The notes under the pieces are model-generated. The model was given only the letters and a program-made list of their open reading frames with translations. It was not told where the DNA came from and did not search any database. Shown one piece after another: positions 19,030 through 27,783 of a stretch of DNA of 41,306 bases. The stretch lies in assembly GCA_028284075.1 (NCBI GenBank), contig JANQSL010000178.1, positions 1 to 41,306 on the forward strand, read 5' to 3'. The position numbers and the translations under genes were made by a program. Origin of the DNA: Candidatus Sumerlaeia bacterium. Lineage in GTDB: Bacteria; Sumerlaeota; Sumerlaeia; SLMS01; JAHLLQ01. How positions within the stretch are numbered: the first letter of the stretch is position 1; each line of letters begins with the position of its first letter.

Positions 19030-20099
19030 TTGTTCCCACCCCCTGTTTTTGGACGAAGAGCGGACAGGTTTTTCCGATAAGGTGCCCGCACCACACCCTT
19101 CTCGGTAATGATTGCCGAGATCAGCTTTGCCGAAACAACATCGAAAGCGGGATTGAAAGTCCGTGTTCCCTTCGGTGCTGTGGAAGTGCCTCCAAATCCG
19201 GTAACTTCCTCGTCAGCTCGTTCCTCAATGGGAATGGCCTCTCCACTTTTCAAAGAAAAATCGATCGTGGAAATCGGCGCCGCGATATGGAAAGGGATGC
19301 CGAAGTGCTTCGCACAAATTGCCAGCGGCATTGTTCCGATCTTGTTTGCGGAATCCCCGTTTGCGGCAATGCGGTCCGCACCCGTCACAATCGCCTGAAC
19401 AAGCCCCCGTTGCATTGCACTCGCCGCCATCGAATCCGTAATGAGCCGATAGTCCACACCGGCGTTCTTCAGCTCCCATGCCGTCAGCCGTGCACCCTGG
19501 AGCAACGGCCGTGTTTCATCGACGTAAACCGTCAACCGGCGGGTCGAAGCGGCCCGCAGAATCACGCCGACAGCGGTTCCCACTCCCGCGGTTGCAGGCG
19601 CTCCCGCGCTGCAATGCGTCAAAACCCCCTTCGCTCCTTTGGGTAAGGGCGCTCCGTGCCGCGCAATGGCGGCACACCGCCTTTCGTCGTCTCGCTGAAT
19701 AAACAAAGCTGTATCGTGAAGACACTGAAGGCCGACACGAACACTTTCACTCTCGCCAAGGCCATTGATTGCCCTGCGGCATTCTTCGAGCGCCCAAAAG
19801 AGATTCACCGCCGTTGGACGGGATGTGGCGAGATAATCGGCCACCTCACCGGCCACGGCCTTCAACTCGGCAAGCGACGAGGGCTTCCGGCGCCGGGTGC
19901 CGAGATACACTCCCCAGCCCGCCGCCACCCCAATGGCCGGAGCCCCGCGCACAACCAGGCGCTTGATGGCATCCCATAGTTCCTCCTCGTTGCGAATCGT
20001 GATGTATCGCGTCCTGCCAGGGAGAAGTGTCTGGTCCAGCAGCCTCAACGACCGGCCGGTCCACTCCAAAGTCTTGAATGCGGGTGTTTTCGTTGTCAT
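19026..20099 (-). CDS. mtnA: S-methyl-5-thioribose-1-phosphate isomerase
   Basis: This 357-residue enzyme of the methionine salvage pathway converts methylthioribose-1-phosphate to methylthioribulose-1-phosphate. Marks are VRGAPAIG near residue 52, catalytic Cys163 in THCSAG (most have CNAG) and catalytic Asp242 in TGADRIAANGDSANKIGT. The start at 20099 is preceded by an AAGGG; a longer form from 20150 would overlap the divergent gene's start. Other MTA-salvage genes are absent from the window. Its lead position in a unit with NamZ and transglutaminase is odd functionally and may only reflect gene packing. Confidence 0.9.
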   Translation of the reverse strand: MTTKTPAFKTLEWTGRSLRLLDQTLLPGRTRYITIRNEEELWDAIKRLVVRGAPAIGVAAGWGVYLGTRRRKPSSLAELKAVAGEVADYLATSRPTAVNLFWALEECRRAINGLGESESVRVGLQCLHDTALFIQRDDERRCAAIARHGAPLPKGAKGVLTHCSAGAPATAGVGTAVGVILRAASTRRLTVYVDETRPLLQGARLTAWELKNAGVDYRLITDSMAASAMQRGLVQAIVTGADRIAANGDSANKIGTMPLAICAKHFGIPFHIAAPISTIDFSLKSGEAIPIEERADEEVTGFGGTSTAPKGTRTFNPAFDVVSAKLISAIITEKGVVRAPYRKNLSALRPKTGGGNK

Positions 20100-20148
20100 G
20101 ATGGATGACCCTTGTCCGCCACGATGAACCGGTGTCAATCTTCGCTCC

Positions 20149-21681
20149 ATGAGCAGACCTGCTTCTCATCTGCCGGGGACAATGCTCGCCGTCGCACTCC
20201 TGCCGGCGGTTCCCGTGGCTGCTCAATGGGACCGGAACAATCTGGTGGAGCTTGCCGAAGAGATCGACAAAACCGAAGCGGTTCTGTGGACCGCATTGCC
20301 TCGACCTCCCTCCCCATTCCTCACCCGTCTTTTGAACCCGCCACCGCCCGTCGAGTCGATTCGCGGCTTTTTCAAAAATGACGAGCCCATTGTAATCGCC
20401 GGGGATCCCGGTTTCGACGCATGGCAGGTTATCGGCCGTCGGCCGGATCCTCTCGATTTTTCCCTGCAATGGCTCGAGAGGTCGGGCCTCAACAACTATG
20501 CTCTGCCATTCTCCGACTACCCGAAGACTTACGGAGTTCAGTTGTATGAACGTCATGAGCCCCGTCCGAGGGGCGCCGTGTTCGACTACCTCAGACTAAC
20601 CGTTTATGAAGATGAGGAGATACTTTCGGTTCGCCTGATGAACCGCGAGAAGCGTCAAAGCTATCGAAGAGCCCGTCCGCGATCGACAAATCATGAGAGA
20701 ACTCCACTCTCCGGAACCGAATCATGGCACAACGCCATGCTCCAGTCTCAAAATCAGTGCCTCGCCGTTGCGGGATTCGAGCCTGGCCTTCTGATCGCGG
20801 GTTACGGCGGCCGTCTTCCCGCATCCAACCTCGTTGCGCGAATGATCGACCCGGACGCATGGCACGATGGCTGGGCGGTTTTGAAAATCGGGATGCAGGT
20901 CGCGCATCTCCATGGAGAATGGTCCGGTCCCGACACAACACACCTGGCAGACGAGGGCGGTCATTCGCTGCTGAAACTTGTCAGCACCGACTGTTCCTTC
21001 GCGGCGGCCGTAAAGCTGAAAGACACGGGCCGCACCTGGCGGATGATTGAGGACATTCTTGTGGAACTCGAATACAGCGGTCGATCCGACCTCTTTCGCC
21101 TGGACGAACGAGCACTCGACCAACAAGTGGGCTTCTCGATAAGACACGACGCGGCTCCATTGCTCGGCGACCGGTTCGTGGCAGCTTTTATGGACGACGC
21201 TTCCTCCTGGAGCATTCTCGTCGAGGTCGAGGACGGACCACTCGCCCACGCCTATATTCGCCAGGCCCTGCAACGCACCGTGGGGGAAGTCACGACGATA
21301 AACGGCTATCTGCCGATCCACAGCGTTCAGAGCGATTCGTCAGACGAATGGATCTCCTGGTCCCACGGCGAAAACTGGATCGCGACCTCAAGCACCTCCG
21401 AAACACTGGCAACGTTTCTTGCCGGCGCGCTCGACCCGCGGCACTCCCTGACCGCAACACTTGCAGAGTCCGATTCCGCATGGGAATCGATGGCTCTGGA
21501 ATCACCCCTGGTTCTGTACATCAAGCCTGCACGATACACGAATCATCCCGCTCGCGCACTGACTCAGCATGTCGCCGCGGGAATCCGCAGAGAGAATGAC
21601 AAATTCCTTTTCGACATTCGGATGATCCTCCCGGGAACTGACATTCAGGTTCCGGATGAATCACCCGTCAGTCTTCGATAA
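20149..21681 (+). CDS. Exported protein of unknown family
   Basis: This 510-residue protein has an N-terminal signal peptide (hydrophobic core about 12-24, likely cleavage after AAQ). The rest is a mixed alpha/beta chain with no domain I can name. Some stretches (a VEVEDGPLAHAYI strand-helix near residue 365) recall periplasmic DUF3352-like folds, but only weakly. It is transcribed away from mtnA with about 50 bases between starts. Its last 37 bases overlap the glycosyltransferase gene on the opposite strand. A start 33 bases downstream would remove the basic n-region, so 20149 is preferred. Confidence 0.7.
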   Translation: MSRPASHLPGTMLAVALLPAVPVAAQWDRNNLVELAEEIDKTEAVLWTALPRPPSPFLTRLLNPPPPVESIRGFFKNDEPIVIAGDPGFDAWQVIGRRPDPLDFSLQWLERSGLNNYALPFSDYPKTYGVQLYERHEPRPRGAVFDYLRLTVYEDEEILSVRLMNREKRQSYRRARPRSTNHERTPLSGTESWHNAMLQSQNQCLAVAGFEPGLLIAGYGGRLPASNLVARMIDPDAWHDGWAVLKIGMQVAHLHGEWSGPDTTHLADEGGHSLLKLVSTDCSFAAAVKLKDTGRTWRMIEDILVELEYSGRSDLFRLDERALDQQVGFSIRHDAAPLLGDRFVAAFMDDASSWSILVEVEDGPLAHAYIRQALQRTVGEVTTINGYLPIHSVQSDSSDEWISWSHGENWIATSSTSETLATFLAGALDPRHSLTATLAESDSAWESMALESPLVLYIKPARYTNHPARALTQHVAAGIRRENDKFLFDIRMILPGTDIQVPDESPVSLR

Positions 21682-22853
21682 AGACGGGAATAGCGCCGGG
21701 CGGACTCCGCGATGGAGAATTTGTCCACTCTGCGGCGTCCGGCGGCTCCCATCGTCCTGCGAAGCGCATCGTTCTGAAGCAGAGAACAAACCGCGCGTGT
21801 CAACATCTCCACGTTGCCCGGGGGAACAACAAAGCCCGTTTTGCCGTGCAGCACGGCATCCTCCGCCCCGGGAACACGAGTGGTCACAACCGGCAGACCG
21901 GAAGCCATCCCCTCAAGTATCACGTTTGGAAACCCCTCGCTGTCGCTGCACAAGACCAGAACGTCCATCGCGGCATAATATCTCCGCGGGTCCGATACTC
22001 CGCCGGTGAAGTGAAGGGTGCCGTCAAGAGCCGGCTCTCTTGCCAGGGAGTCGATGCCGTCACGACATCCGCCATCGGCTCCGACAACGAGACCTCCGGC
22101 GTCTGGAAACTTCGCCAGTGTCTTTGCGAACATTTGCAGAAACAGGTCATGCCGTTTGACAGACCGTAATGTCCCCACAATTCCGATGAGTGGGGACTTT
22201 CCGTGCAAAACCGTGCCGGACAAATCCACGGGTTCAACCTTCGCAAACCGCTCCGCATCGATCCCGTTGTGAATGACAACCGTCTTCGAGCGCGAAATTC
22301 CTTCACGTTGTGTCGCATCGCGTCGAACACCTCGTGAGTTACAAACAACGACATCCGCCAGCCTGCTCAGAACCGAAGCGGCCTTTCGTTGAAAAGCACT
22401 GCGGAAATTAAAGGATGCCTCGGACAAACGACTCACAACAGTCGCGCCCACGCGGCCGGACGTCATTCCCGCAAGGACACAGGGGAGATCCTGACCCACC
22501 AGGAAGGCCTGCAGAACGCAAATGCCTTCACGGTCACAAACCCGGTGAATTCGTCTCACAAGAGAGAACAGATTGAGCCAATAGCCCGGATGCCATCGGG
22601 GTGCGGAGTACCGCGCGTTCAGTGCGTGAATCCGAATACCCGTGCCGTGCGCCTCCTCCAGGAACTCGCCCTCGCCTTCCACCAGAAGAAACACGGCCTC
22701 CCATCCGTGGCGGGGAAGCTCCTTTGCGAGCTCCAGGGCCTGGCGTTCCGCACCGCCAAGGCCGAGATTCTGCAGGAGAAAGCCAACACGCCGAGGATGC
22801 ATGATATGAAGGGCGGGGTTATCGGGCGATTTCTTTTTCGCCTCTCCGGACAC
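21645..22853 (-). CDS. GT4-family glycosyltransferase
   Basis: This 402-residue GT-B enzyme transfers a sugar from a nucleotide sugar to a surface or lipid-linked acceptor. The N-terminal Rossmann domain has GLGGAERQALELA. The C-terminal donor domain has the SEGFPNVILEGMASGLPVV block with the E-x7-E pair. The frame starts with GTG eight bases after the hisB stop, which suggests coupling. An ATG at 22802 is an alternative that still keeps the whole first strand. No other polysaccharide genes are near. The 3' end overlaps the exported orphan gene by 37 bases. Confidence 0.88.
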   Translation of the reverse strand: MSGEAKKKSPDNPALHIMHPRRVGFLLQNLGLGGAERQALELAKELPRHGWEAVFLLVEGEGEFLEEAHGTGIRIHALNARYSAPRWHPGYWLNLFSLVRRIHRVCDREGICVLQAFLVGQDLPCVLAGMTSGRVGATVVSRLSEASFNFRSAFQRKAASVLSRLADVVVCNSRGVRRDATQREGISRSKTVVIHNGIDAERFAKVEPVDLSGTVLHGKSPLIGIVGTLRSVKRHDLFLQMFAKTLAKFPDAGGLVVGADGGCRDGIDSLAREPALDGTLHFTGGVSDPRRYYAAMDVLVLCSDSEGFPNVILEGMASGLPVVTTRVPGAEDAVLHGKTGFVVPPGNVEMLTRAVCSLLQNDALRRTMGAAGRRRVDKFSIAESARRYSRLYRRLTGDSSGT

Positions 22854-22861
22854 CGTCCGCT

Positions 22862-23449
22862 CTAGTCCAGAACGCCCTTTGTGCTGGGTATGCCGCCGAG
22901 GCGCTCATCTGTCTCCAGAGCCTCGCGAAGAGCACGCGCAAAAGCCTTGAACAGACCCTCCACGATGTGGTGCGCGTTACGTCCCCGACGACACTCAAGG
23001 TGCATCGTCAAACCGGCCGTGTTACAGATTGCGCGAAAGAAATCCTCCGTCACCTCCGTCGCATAGTTCTCGATCATTGGTCGTTCGAAGGTCGCGCCAA
23101 AGAACAGGTAGGGCCTGCCGCAGAAATCCAGCGCGCACTCGCAGAGCGCTTCCTCCATTGGAAGAACAAAGTGACCATACCGGCGGATACCGGCCTTGTC
23201 ACCGGCCGCCTGCGCCAGCGCTTTGCCAAACAGAATGCCGGTGTCCTCGACTGTGTGGTGACACTCCACGTCCAGATCTCCCTGAGCTTCCACGGTCAGC
23301 CCAAGACCGCCATGGCGTGCGAGAAGTGTCAGCATGTGATCGAAGAACGCGATTCCCGTCTGTCCGGTGAACTTGCCGTCGCCATCCAGATCGATCGCAA
23401 CACGAATGCATGTTTCCTTTGTCTCTCGCTTTAAATCGGCGGTCCGCAT
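22862..23449 (-). CDS. hisB: Imidazoleglycerol-phosphate dehydratase
   Basis: This 195-residue enzyme carries out the sixth step of histidine biosynthesis in the cytosol. The metal-binding histidine blocks are present: FDHMLTLLARHG, DVECHHTVEDTGI and a second copy as HHIVEGLFKAFARAL. It is the monofunctional form, with no phosphatase domain. GGGAG six bases before the ATG supports the start. No other his gene is in view, so the his operon is scattered. The glycosyltransferase gene is directly downstream. Confidence 0.95.
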   Translation of the reverse strand: MRTADLKRETKETCIRVAIDLDGDGKFTGQTGIAFFDHMLTLLARHGGLGLTVEAQGDLDVECHHTVEDTGILFGKALAQAAGDKAGIRRYGHFVLPMEEALCECALDFCGRPYLFFGATFERPMIENYATEVTEDFFRAICNTAGLTMHLECRRGRNAHHIVEGLFKAFARALREALETDERLGGIPSTKGVLD

Positions 23450-23480
23450 AAGTTGTCACTCCCGTAGGCTGGCCCGGATC

Positions 23481-23545
23481 GCAGCCTGGCCCGGTCCACG
23501 CCGTCACGGGAAAAATTGCCGGGCGGGCCCGGAAGTGTTGATCCG
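23481..23545. repeat. Repeat unit A (upstream of decayed mntR copy)
   Basis: This 65-base stretch is about 88% identical (8 mismatches by eye) to 24722-24786, in the same orientation. The shared core is GTCCACGCCGTCACGGGAAA. Both copies lie upstream of a DtxR-type coding sequence, so this looks like part of one duplicated block, not a free repeat family. Confidence 0.75.
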
Positions 23546-23561
23546 AGGGACGATCCAGGGA

Positions 23562-23775
23562 GGTGATATTGTCTTCTATTGGGCGTCAGCCACCTCATCG
23601 GTCGCAAAACCATCGATCACCTGTAGAACCACGGGCTTGTCAGTGCGGAGGCCCATCGCACCGTTTCTCTCACGAACAGGGACAGGCGCCTTGAGTGGAA
23701 AGCCCGCAAGCTTCATCGGCCTGTCCGACGATTTTCGAAGCATCCGGATGTTTCACACGGGCGGCGGAAGATGAC
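23562..23775 (+). pseudogene. Decayed DtxR/MntR-family regulator fragment
   Basis: The plus strand reads GVSHLIGRKTIDHL, then an in-frame TAG, then NHGLVSAEAHRTVSLT and a degraded continuation. This aligns codon for codon with residues about 44-113 of the intact MntR-like gene at 24872-25330 (GVSHVTVHKTINRL, GLVNAEAHRAVSLT). The N-terminus, the two N-terminal metal ligands and all of the 3' ligand cluster are missing or destroyed. Compared with the intact locus, about 195 bases between the upstream repeat and the fragment are deleted. It is a relic of a duplicated regulator and cannot make a working protein. Homology fades near the 3' end of the helix-hairpin-helix gene. Confidence 0.8.
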
Positions 23776-23806
23776 TGCAAACAAACGGGAACAGTCGTCT
23801 GAAGAA

Positions 23807-24487
23807 TCACACTTCCTGTTCCATTTCAGGCTCGAGTTCTCCGGCGGCCTCAATGCAAATGGCCATGTCCTTCAAGCCGATCTTTCCGCTGTAAAGATTT
23901 TCAGCCTTGTTCAGCTCGACGACTCTCTTATACAGAGTCTTCGCATCCGCCTTCTGAACTTTGCCAACCGTATCATACCCCGCTTCATACAGAACTCGTG
24001 CAAACGTTGAATTAACCCACTGAATACGAGTGAGATCCGTTTGTTTCAGCAGTGGCAGCAGTTCGTTTTTATCCAGACCCGGCTCCTCGAACAATTTCCG
24101 TCTCTCCCTGCCGTTCATGACAACGGCATACAGCTGTTTTGTATTTCTGATCCCGTGGCGTTGCAGGCCCTTTAGAACTTCGGCCGGAATCCATTTGAAA
24201 TCATCCAGCTTTCTGGGCTTCGCCTGAGTTCCGTTGATCTGACGCTTTAAGATGGCAAGGTATTCTTCATCGAGGCATTCCTGCTTTAACAGCTCCCTGA
24301 CCGTTTCCGGCCGCTTCAGAAGCGCCAGAAGATCGGCAACCGTTTTGACCCCGGCTTTTTCGAAACAGGCAAATCGCTGCTCCATGTTTTCCTTCAGAAT
24401 CATCTGACTGGGAATCAGAGTTCTGCTCTTCAGCTTGTTTTTATACTCTCCAATGCCAATCCGGCTCAGATCGATGCAGTAACCCAT
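23807..24487 (-). CDS. DUF4332 helix-hairpin-helix protein
   Basis: This 226-residue, all-helical protein has several helix-hairpin-helix-like units: about 45-90, 95-140 and a C-terminal DUF4332-like unit at about 150-215 with TRIQWVNSTFARVLYEAGYD and KIGLKDM. Such units often bind DNA non-specifically or act as protein contact modules. There is no signal peptide and no catalytic motif. The start at 24487 has a strong GGAGGGAG; the frame runs open for 87 further codons upstream, but these overlap the duplicated repeat and have no coding character. It lies between the decayed and the intact MntR copies, on the opposite strand. Confidence 0.72.
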   Translation of the reverse strand: MGYCIDLSRIGIGEYKNKLKSRTLIPSQMILKENMEQRFACFEKAGVKTVADLLALLKRPETVRELLKQECLDEEYLAILKRQINGTQAKPRKLDDFKWIPAEVLKGLQRHGIRNTKQLYAVVMNGRERRKLFEEPGLDKNELLPLLKQTDLTRIQWVNSTFARVLYEAGYDTVGKVQKADAKTLYKRVVELNKAENLYSGKIGLKDMAICIEAAGELEPEMEQEV

Positions 24488-24871
24488 TCCTGTTTCTCCC
24501 TCCGGTCTCCTGTTGGGGTCATGATTGGCACGAATCGCCGAAAAGACAACGAGTCGGCTTCCACTTCCCGATTCGCAAGCCATTGAGGAATCCGGCAAAT
24601 CACGTGAAGCGAGAGGAGAAGCCGGTGCATGTGTCCGTACGCACTGGAACACCGCCCGCCCTGCTCCGGGATGTCTTTGGTGCCGGCCACTTCCCCAAGA
24701 CCCTTCATCCGTCTCCGCATGGCAGCCTCGCCGGGTCCACGCCGTCACGGGAAAAGTTGCCGAACCGGTCCGGAAGTGTTGACCCGCTGAGGCCGCCGGG
24801 ACGACGGTGCCGAACCTAAACCCTCTTTCGAGTTTGTTCCATTCATGAAAAAACTGAAGGTCCGTTGAGGA
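24488..24871. other. Divergent spacer between DUF4332 gene and mntR
   Basis: Only the repeat at 24722-24786 stands out. No gene or convincing promoter boxes are visible. A seven-codon frame (ATG at 24845, stop at 24866) ends just before the mntR start but lacks a ribosome site. The spacer should hold the mntR operator if the gene is autoregulated. Confidence 0.4.
24722..24786. repeat. Repeat unit B (upstream of intact mntR)
   Basis: Direct copy of 23481-23545, about 88% identical. It ends 85 bases before the mntR start and may lie in the promoter region. Together with unit A it marks the edge of a duplication that carried the regulator. Confidence 0.75.
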
Positions 24872-25330
24872 ATGGCGAAACGAATCTCACCGTCCCGGCC
24901 CGCGCGCCGGCAGCGAGCGGACCACGCCGCGGAAAACGCCGAAGACTACGTCGAGCTGATCGATGATCTGCAGCAGGAAATCGGAGCGGCTCACAAGAGT
25001 GATATCGCCGCCCGTCTCGGCGTCAGCCACGTCACTGTTCACAAGACCATCAACCGCCTCAAGAGCCTCGGACTTGTGAATGCGGAAGCCCATCGTGCCG
25101 TTTCCCTCACCGACAAGGGGAGACGCATCGCTCAGAAAGCCCGTGAACGCCACCAGCTCGTCCTTCGATTCCTGGAGCACCTGGGTATCTCGAAAAGAGT
25201 GGCTGAAGACGACGCGGAGGGACTCGAGCACCACTTGAGTCCGGAGACGGAACGCTGCATGCGCCGTTTCTGCAAGGCGATGGAGGAAGAGGGAAAGTGG
25301 TCACGGCCAAAAACGAAGTCGAGCCGGTAA
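24872..25330 (+). CDS. mntR: DtxR/MntR-family manganese-responsive regulator
   Basis: This 152-residue regulator has an N-terminal winged helix (about 22-85) and a dimerisation/metal domain. By alignment with Bacillus MntR all six manganese ligands are kept: Asp25 and Glu28 (EDYVEL), His94 (RERHQL), Glu116, Glu119 and His120 (AEGLEHHL). There is no C-terminal SH3 domain, as in MntR. It should sense manganese (or iron) and repress or activate uptake or export genes. The ATG follows GAGGA very closely, which is poor ribosome spacing, but no better start exists. An ABC exporter gene follows after seven bases, so the two are probably one operon. A broken second copy lies 1.3 kb upstream. Confidence 0.88.
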   Translation: MAKRISPSRPARRQRADHAAENAEDYVELIDDLQQEIGAAHKSDIAARLGVSHVTVHKTINRLKSLGLVNAEAHRAVSLTDKGRRIAQKARERHQLVLRFLEHLGISKRVAEDDAEGLEHHLSPETERCMRRFCKAMEEEGKWSRPKTKSSR

Positions 25331-25337
25331 AACGCCG

Positions 25338-26075
25338 ATGATCGACGTATCCCGTCTCTCGAAGGAGTATCGCGACCGGAAGCGTGGACCCTTCCGTGCT
25401 GTCGACGATGTGACCTTTCAGTGCAACCCCGGAGAGATCGTTGGACTTCTTGGGCCGAACGGCGCCGGAAAAACCACCACGTTGCGAATGCTTTCGACCG
25501 CGATCAAACCCACGGGAGGCACGGCAACGGTGATGGGACGCAATGTCCTGACGGATGCCGCCGCCATAAGAAGCAGCATCGGATTTCTTTCCGCTTCCAC
25601 CGGCCTGTACGGACGTCTCAGCGCCCGCGAGACACTCCGCTATTTCGGCGATCTGTTCGGAGTGTCGCGCGCTGACATCGCCCGCCGCACCAAAGAGCTG
25701 GCAGATCTCTTCGGAATGAATGAATTCCTCGACCGCCGCTGTGACAAACTCTCCACCGGCATGAAGCAAAAAGTCAATATCGCCCGAACCGTCCTGCACG
25801 ATCCACCCGTGATGATCTTCGACGAGCCCACCTCCGGACTTGATGTCCTGACAAGCCGCACAATTGTTCAATTCATCCGCCGGTGTCGTGAAGAACAGAA
25901 GACCGTGCTTTTTTCGACCCACATCATGAGTGAAGTTGAAAAGCTCTGCGACCGCGTCGCCATCATTCACAAGGGCCGTCTTTATTTCCAGGGCACGGTG
26001 CCGGAGCTTCAGGAAAAGGCCGGAGGAAACCTCGAGGATGCCTTTATCGATCTGATCGGAGAGGTGAGCGAATGA
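25338..26075 (+). CDS. natA: ABC exporter ATP-binding protein (NatA-like)
   Basis: This 245-residue ATPase has Walker A GPNGAGKT at 39-46, the signature LSTGMKQKV at about 138 and Walker B with Asp162-Glu163 in [12 protein letters not shown], followed by the switch His in [12 protein letters not shown]. It resembles NatA of the sodium exporter NatAB, but the cargo cannot be told from sequence. Its start is seven bases after the mntR stop, and its last four bases overlap the permease start (ATGA). Placement behind a metal sensor suggests that export is controlled by metal level. Confidence 0.92.
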   Translation: MIDVSRLSKEYRDRKRGPFRAVDDVTFQCNPGEIVGLLGPNGAGKTTTLRMLSTAIKPTGGTATVMGRNVLTDAAAIRSSIGFLSASTGLYGRLSARETLRYFGDLFGVSRADIARRTKELADLFGMNEFLDRRCDKLSTGMKQKVNIARTVLHDPPVMIFDEPTSGLDVLTSRTIVQFIRRCREEQKTVLFSTHIMSEVEKLCDRVAIIHKGRLYFQGTVPELQEKAGGNLEDAFIDLIGEVSE

Positions 26076-27604
26076 TCCGTACGACGCTCGCCATTTTCCG
26101 CAAGGAGCTTCTCGATACGCTGCGGGATCGCAAAACGTTGATCTTCATGCTCCTGCTTCCAACGCTCATCATGCCGCTGCTCATGCTCGGCATCAGCCGC
26201 ATGATGCAGGAAGTCCAGAAAGCCGAGGAAGTCCGCACAGTCCGCATTGCCGTGAGCGAGGAAAGCCGTCTGGCGTGGCGCGGCCTGATCTTTGACTGGT
26301 TTCAGCGCAGCGAGCTGGGTGAGCAGTTTCGCATCCTCGACACACCCCTCCTCGGTGCACTCATCAAATCGAGCGGCGGCGTCACGGCGGATCAGATTCC
26401 CGCCGGTATTACAAAGGATCCGAAAGTTTTCGAGGAATGGATTCTCTCCCTCGCACCCCAGGTTCGAGCGAATCTTGACTCGGTTGACGAGCAGCCAAGG
26501 GAGCTGATGGACAAACTCGATGCGAGGTCACGCACCGAGCTGATTGATTTTTACCGCATGGCCATCAAGGGCTATGCGCTTGTCGAATTCGTCGAGCTGG
26601 AAACACTCGATGCGGCGGCAAAACAACCGGCCCACATTCCCGGCGACCTTACGGATATTGAGAACCTTCCAGCGATTGCCGCTGCCGTGGCTGATCGCGA
26701 GATCCAGGGCGTGCTCATGGTTCCCGCAGGCGTCAGGAGCCTGGTCGAACGGGACGAACGGGATGAACGCATCCTCTTCATTCACGACAGCACCATTCCT
26801 CTCTCCCGGGAAGGGTGGAACCGAATCCGGTCTGTCGCAAACATCGCGGAGCACTCCATCGTCCGCGCCCGCCTCGAAAACCGGGGCATTGCCCGCGTCT
26901 TCCTGGAACCCATCGACCTGTCGGCGGATACCGATCTCGCATCTCCGGAACGGCGAGCGCTCAACGTTGCCGGCAGCATTCTCCCCTATCTCGTCATTGT
27001 CTTCGCGTTTCTTGGCGGACTCTACCCCGCCCTCGATCTCGGAGCCGGTGAGAAGGAACGCAACACCCTCGAAACACTGCTGGTTTCCCCCGCCGGCCGT
27101 GCCGAAATCGCCATGGGCAAATTCCTCGTCATTCTCACAGCCTCTCTGACGGCCTCCATCCTTGGCATGCTGTCCATGGCCATCTCCTACCGCCTCATTC
27201 TGCCGGAAGCCGTTCTCGACATGATTCAGTTACGCATCGAGCCCCGGCGTCTCGCGCCCGTTCTCCTGCTCGCCGTTCCCGCCGCGGCATCCTTTGCCGG
27301 CCTGTTCCTTGCCGTTTCAATCTATGCAAGGTCCTTCAAAGAAGCGCAAAGCTATATCGCACCGCTTCAGTTCCTTCTCATTCTTCCCGCCATTGCTCCA
27401 CTGATTCCCGGTGTGGAGATGTCGTGGAAACTTGCCGCGATCCCTCTTGTGAACATCAGCGTTCTTGCTCGCGACTTCCTGAAGGGTGACATTAACTGGG
27501 GTTACTATGCTGTTTCCCTGACCGTCTGCGCACTTCTCGCCAGTGCCTGTATCGCCTGGTGCGTTCATCAGTTCCGGCGCGAAGAAGTCCTGTTCCGAAC
27601 ATAA
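26072..27604 (+). CDS. natB: ABC-2 type permease (NatB-like)
   Basis: This 510-residue permease has the FRKELLDTLRDRKTL entry, a first membrane helix at about 24-42 and a large extracytoplasmic domain (about 45-300). A cluster of five helices follows at about 305-500, including the PALDLGAGEKERNTLETLLVSP loop typical of NatB/ABC-2 exporters. It forms the pore for the NatA-like ATPase, with which it overlaps by four bases. A strong hairpin about 30 bases after the stop probably ends the mntR-natA-natB transcript. Confidence 0.9.
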   Translation: MIRTTLAIFRKELLDTLRDRKTLIFMLLLPTLIMPLLMLGISRMMQEVQKAEEVRTVRIAVSEESRLAWRGLIFDWFQRSELGEQFRILDTPLLGALIKSSGGVTADQIPAGITKDPKVFEEWILSLAPQVRANLDSVDEQPRELMDKLDARSRTELIDFYRMAIKGYALVEFVELETLDAAAKQPAHIPGDLTDIENLPAIAAAVADREIQGVLMVPAGVRSLVERDERDERILFIHDSTIPLSREGWNRIRSVANIAEHSIVRARLENRGIARVFLEPIDLSADTDLASPERRALNVAGSILPYLVIVFAFLGGLYPALDLGAGEKERNTLETLLVSPAGRAEIAMGKFLVILTASLTASILGMLSMAISYRLILPEAVLDMIQLRIEPRRLAPVLLLAVPAAASFAGLFLAVSIYARSFKEAQSYIAPLQFLLILPAIAPLIPGVEMSWKLAAIPLVNISVLARDFLKGDINWGYYAVSLTVCALLASACIAWCVHQFRREEVLFRT

Positions 27605-27633
27605 GAACAACGCTTCGACAACTCTTTGCATCA

Positions 27634-27680
27634 TGTTGCATGAACAGGCCGGACTCTTTGGACCTCCTGTTCATGCAACA
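27634..27680 (+). terminator. Strong hairpin after natB
   Basis: Perfect 15-base arms (TGTTGCATGAACAGG and its complement) flank a 17-base loop, starting 30 bases after the natB stop. There is no T-tract, so it may be a Rho-assisted terminator or an mRNA-stabilising structure, or a binding site in DNA. Confidence 0.6.
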
Positions 27681-27783
27681 GTTACTGCTCTTGTCCGATT
27701 TGAATTCTCTCCGACCGTCCGACTTGTCACTTGACCAGGCTACCATCCGGCGCAATCCATGTACTCTTGGTAAAAACAGACAG

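Noticed and set aside
24488-24748. 87-codon N-terminal extension of the DUF4332 gene
   Set aside because: It runs through the duplicated repeat (hence a start shared with a frame near hisB), has no coding character, and a strong ribosome site marks the start at 24487.
24845-24868. Seven-codon leader peptide before mntR
   Set aside because: No ribosome site and no attenuator-like stems.
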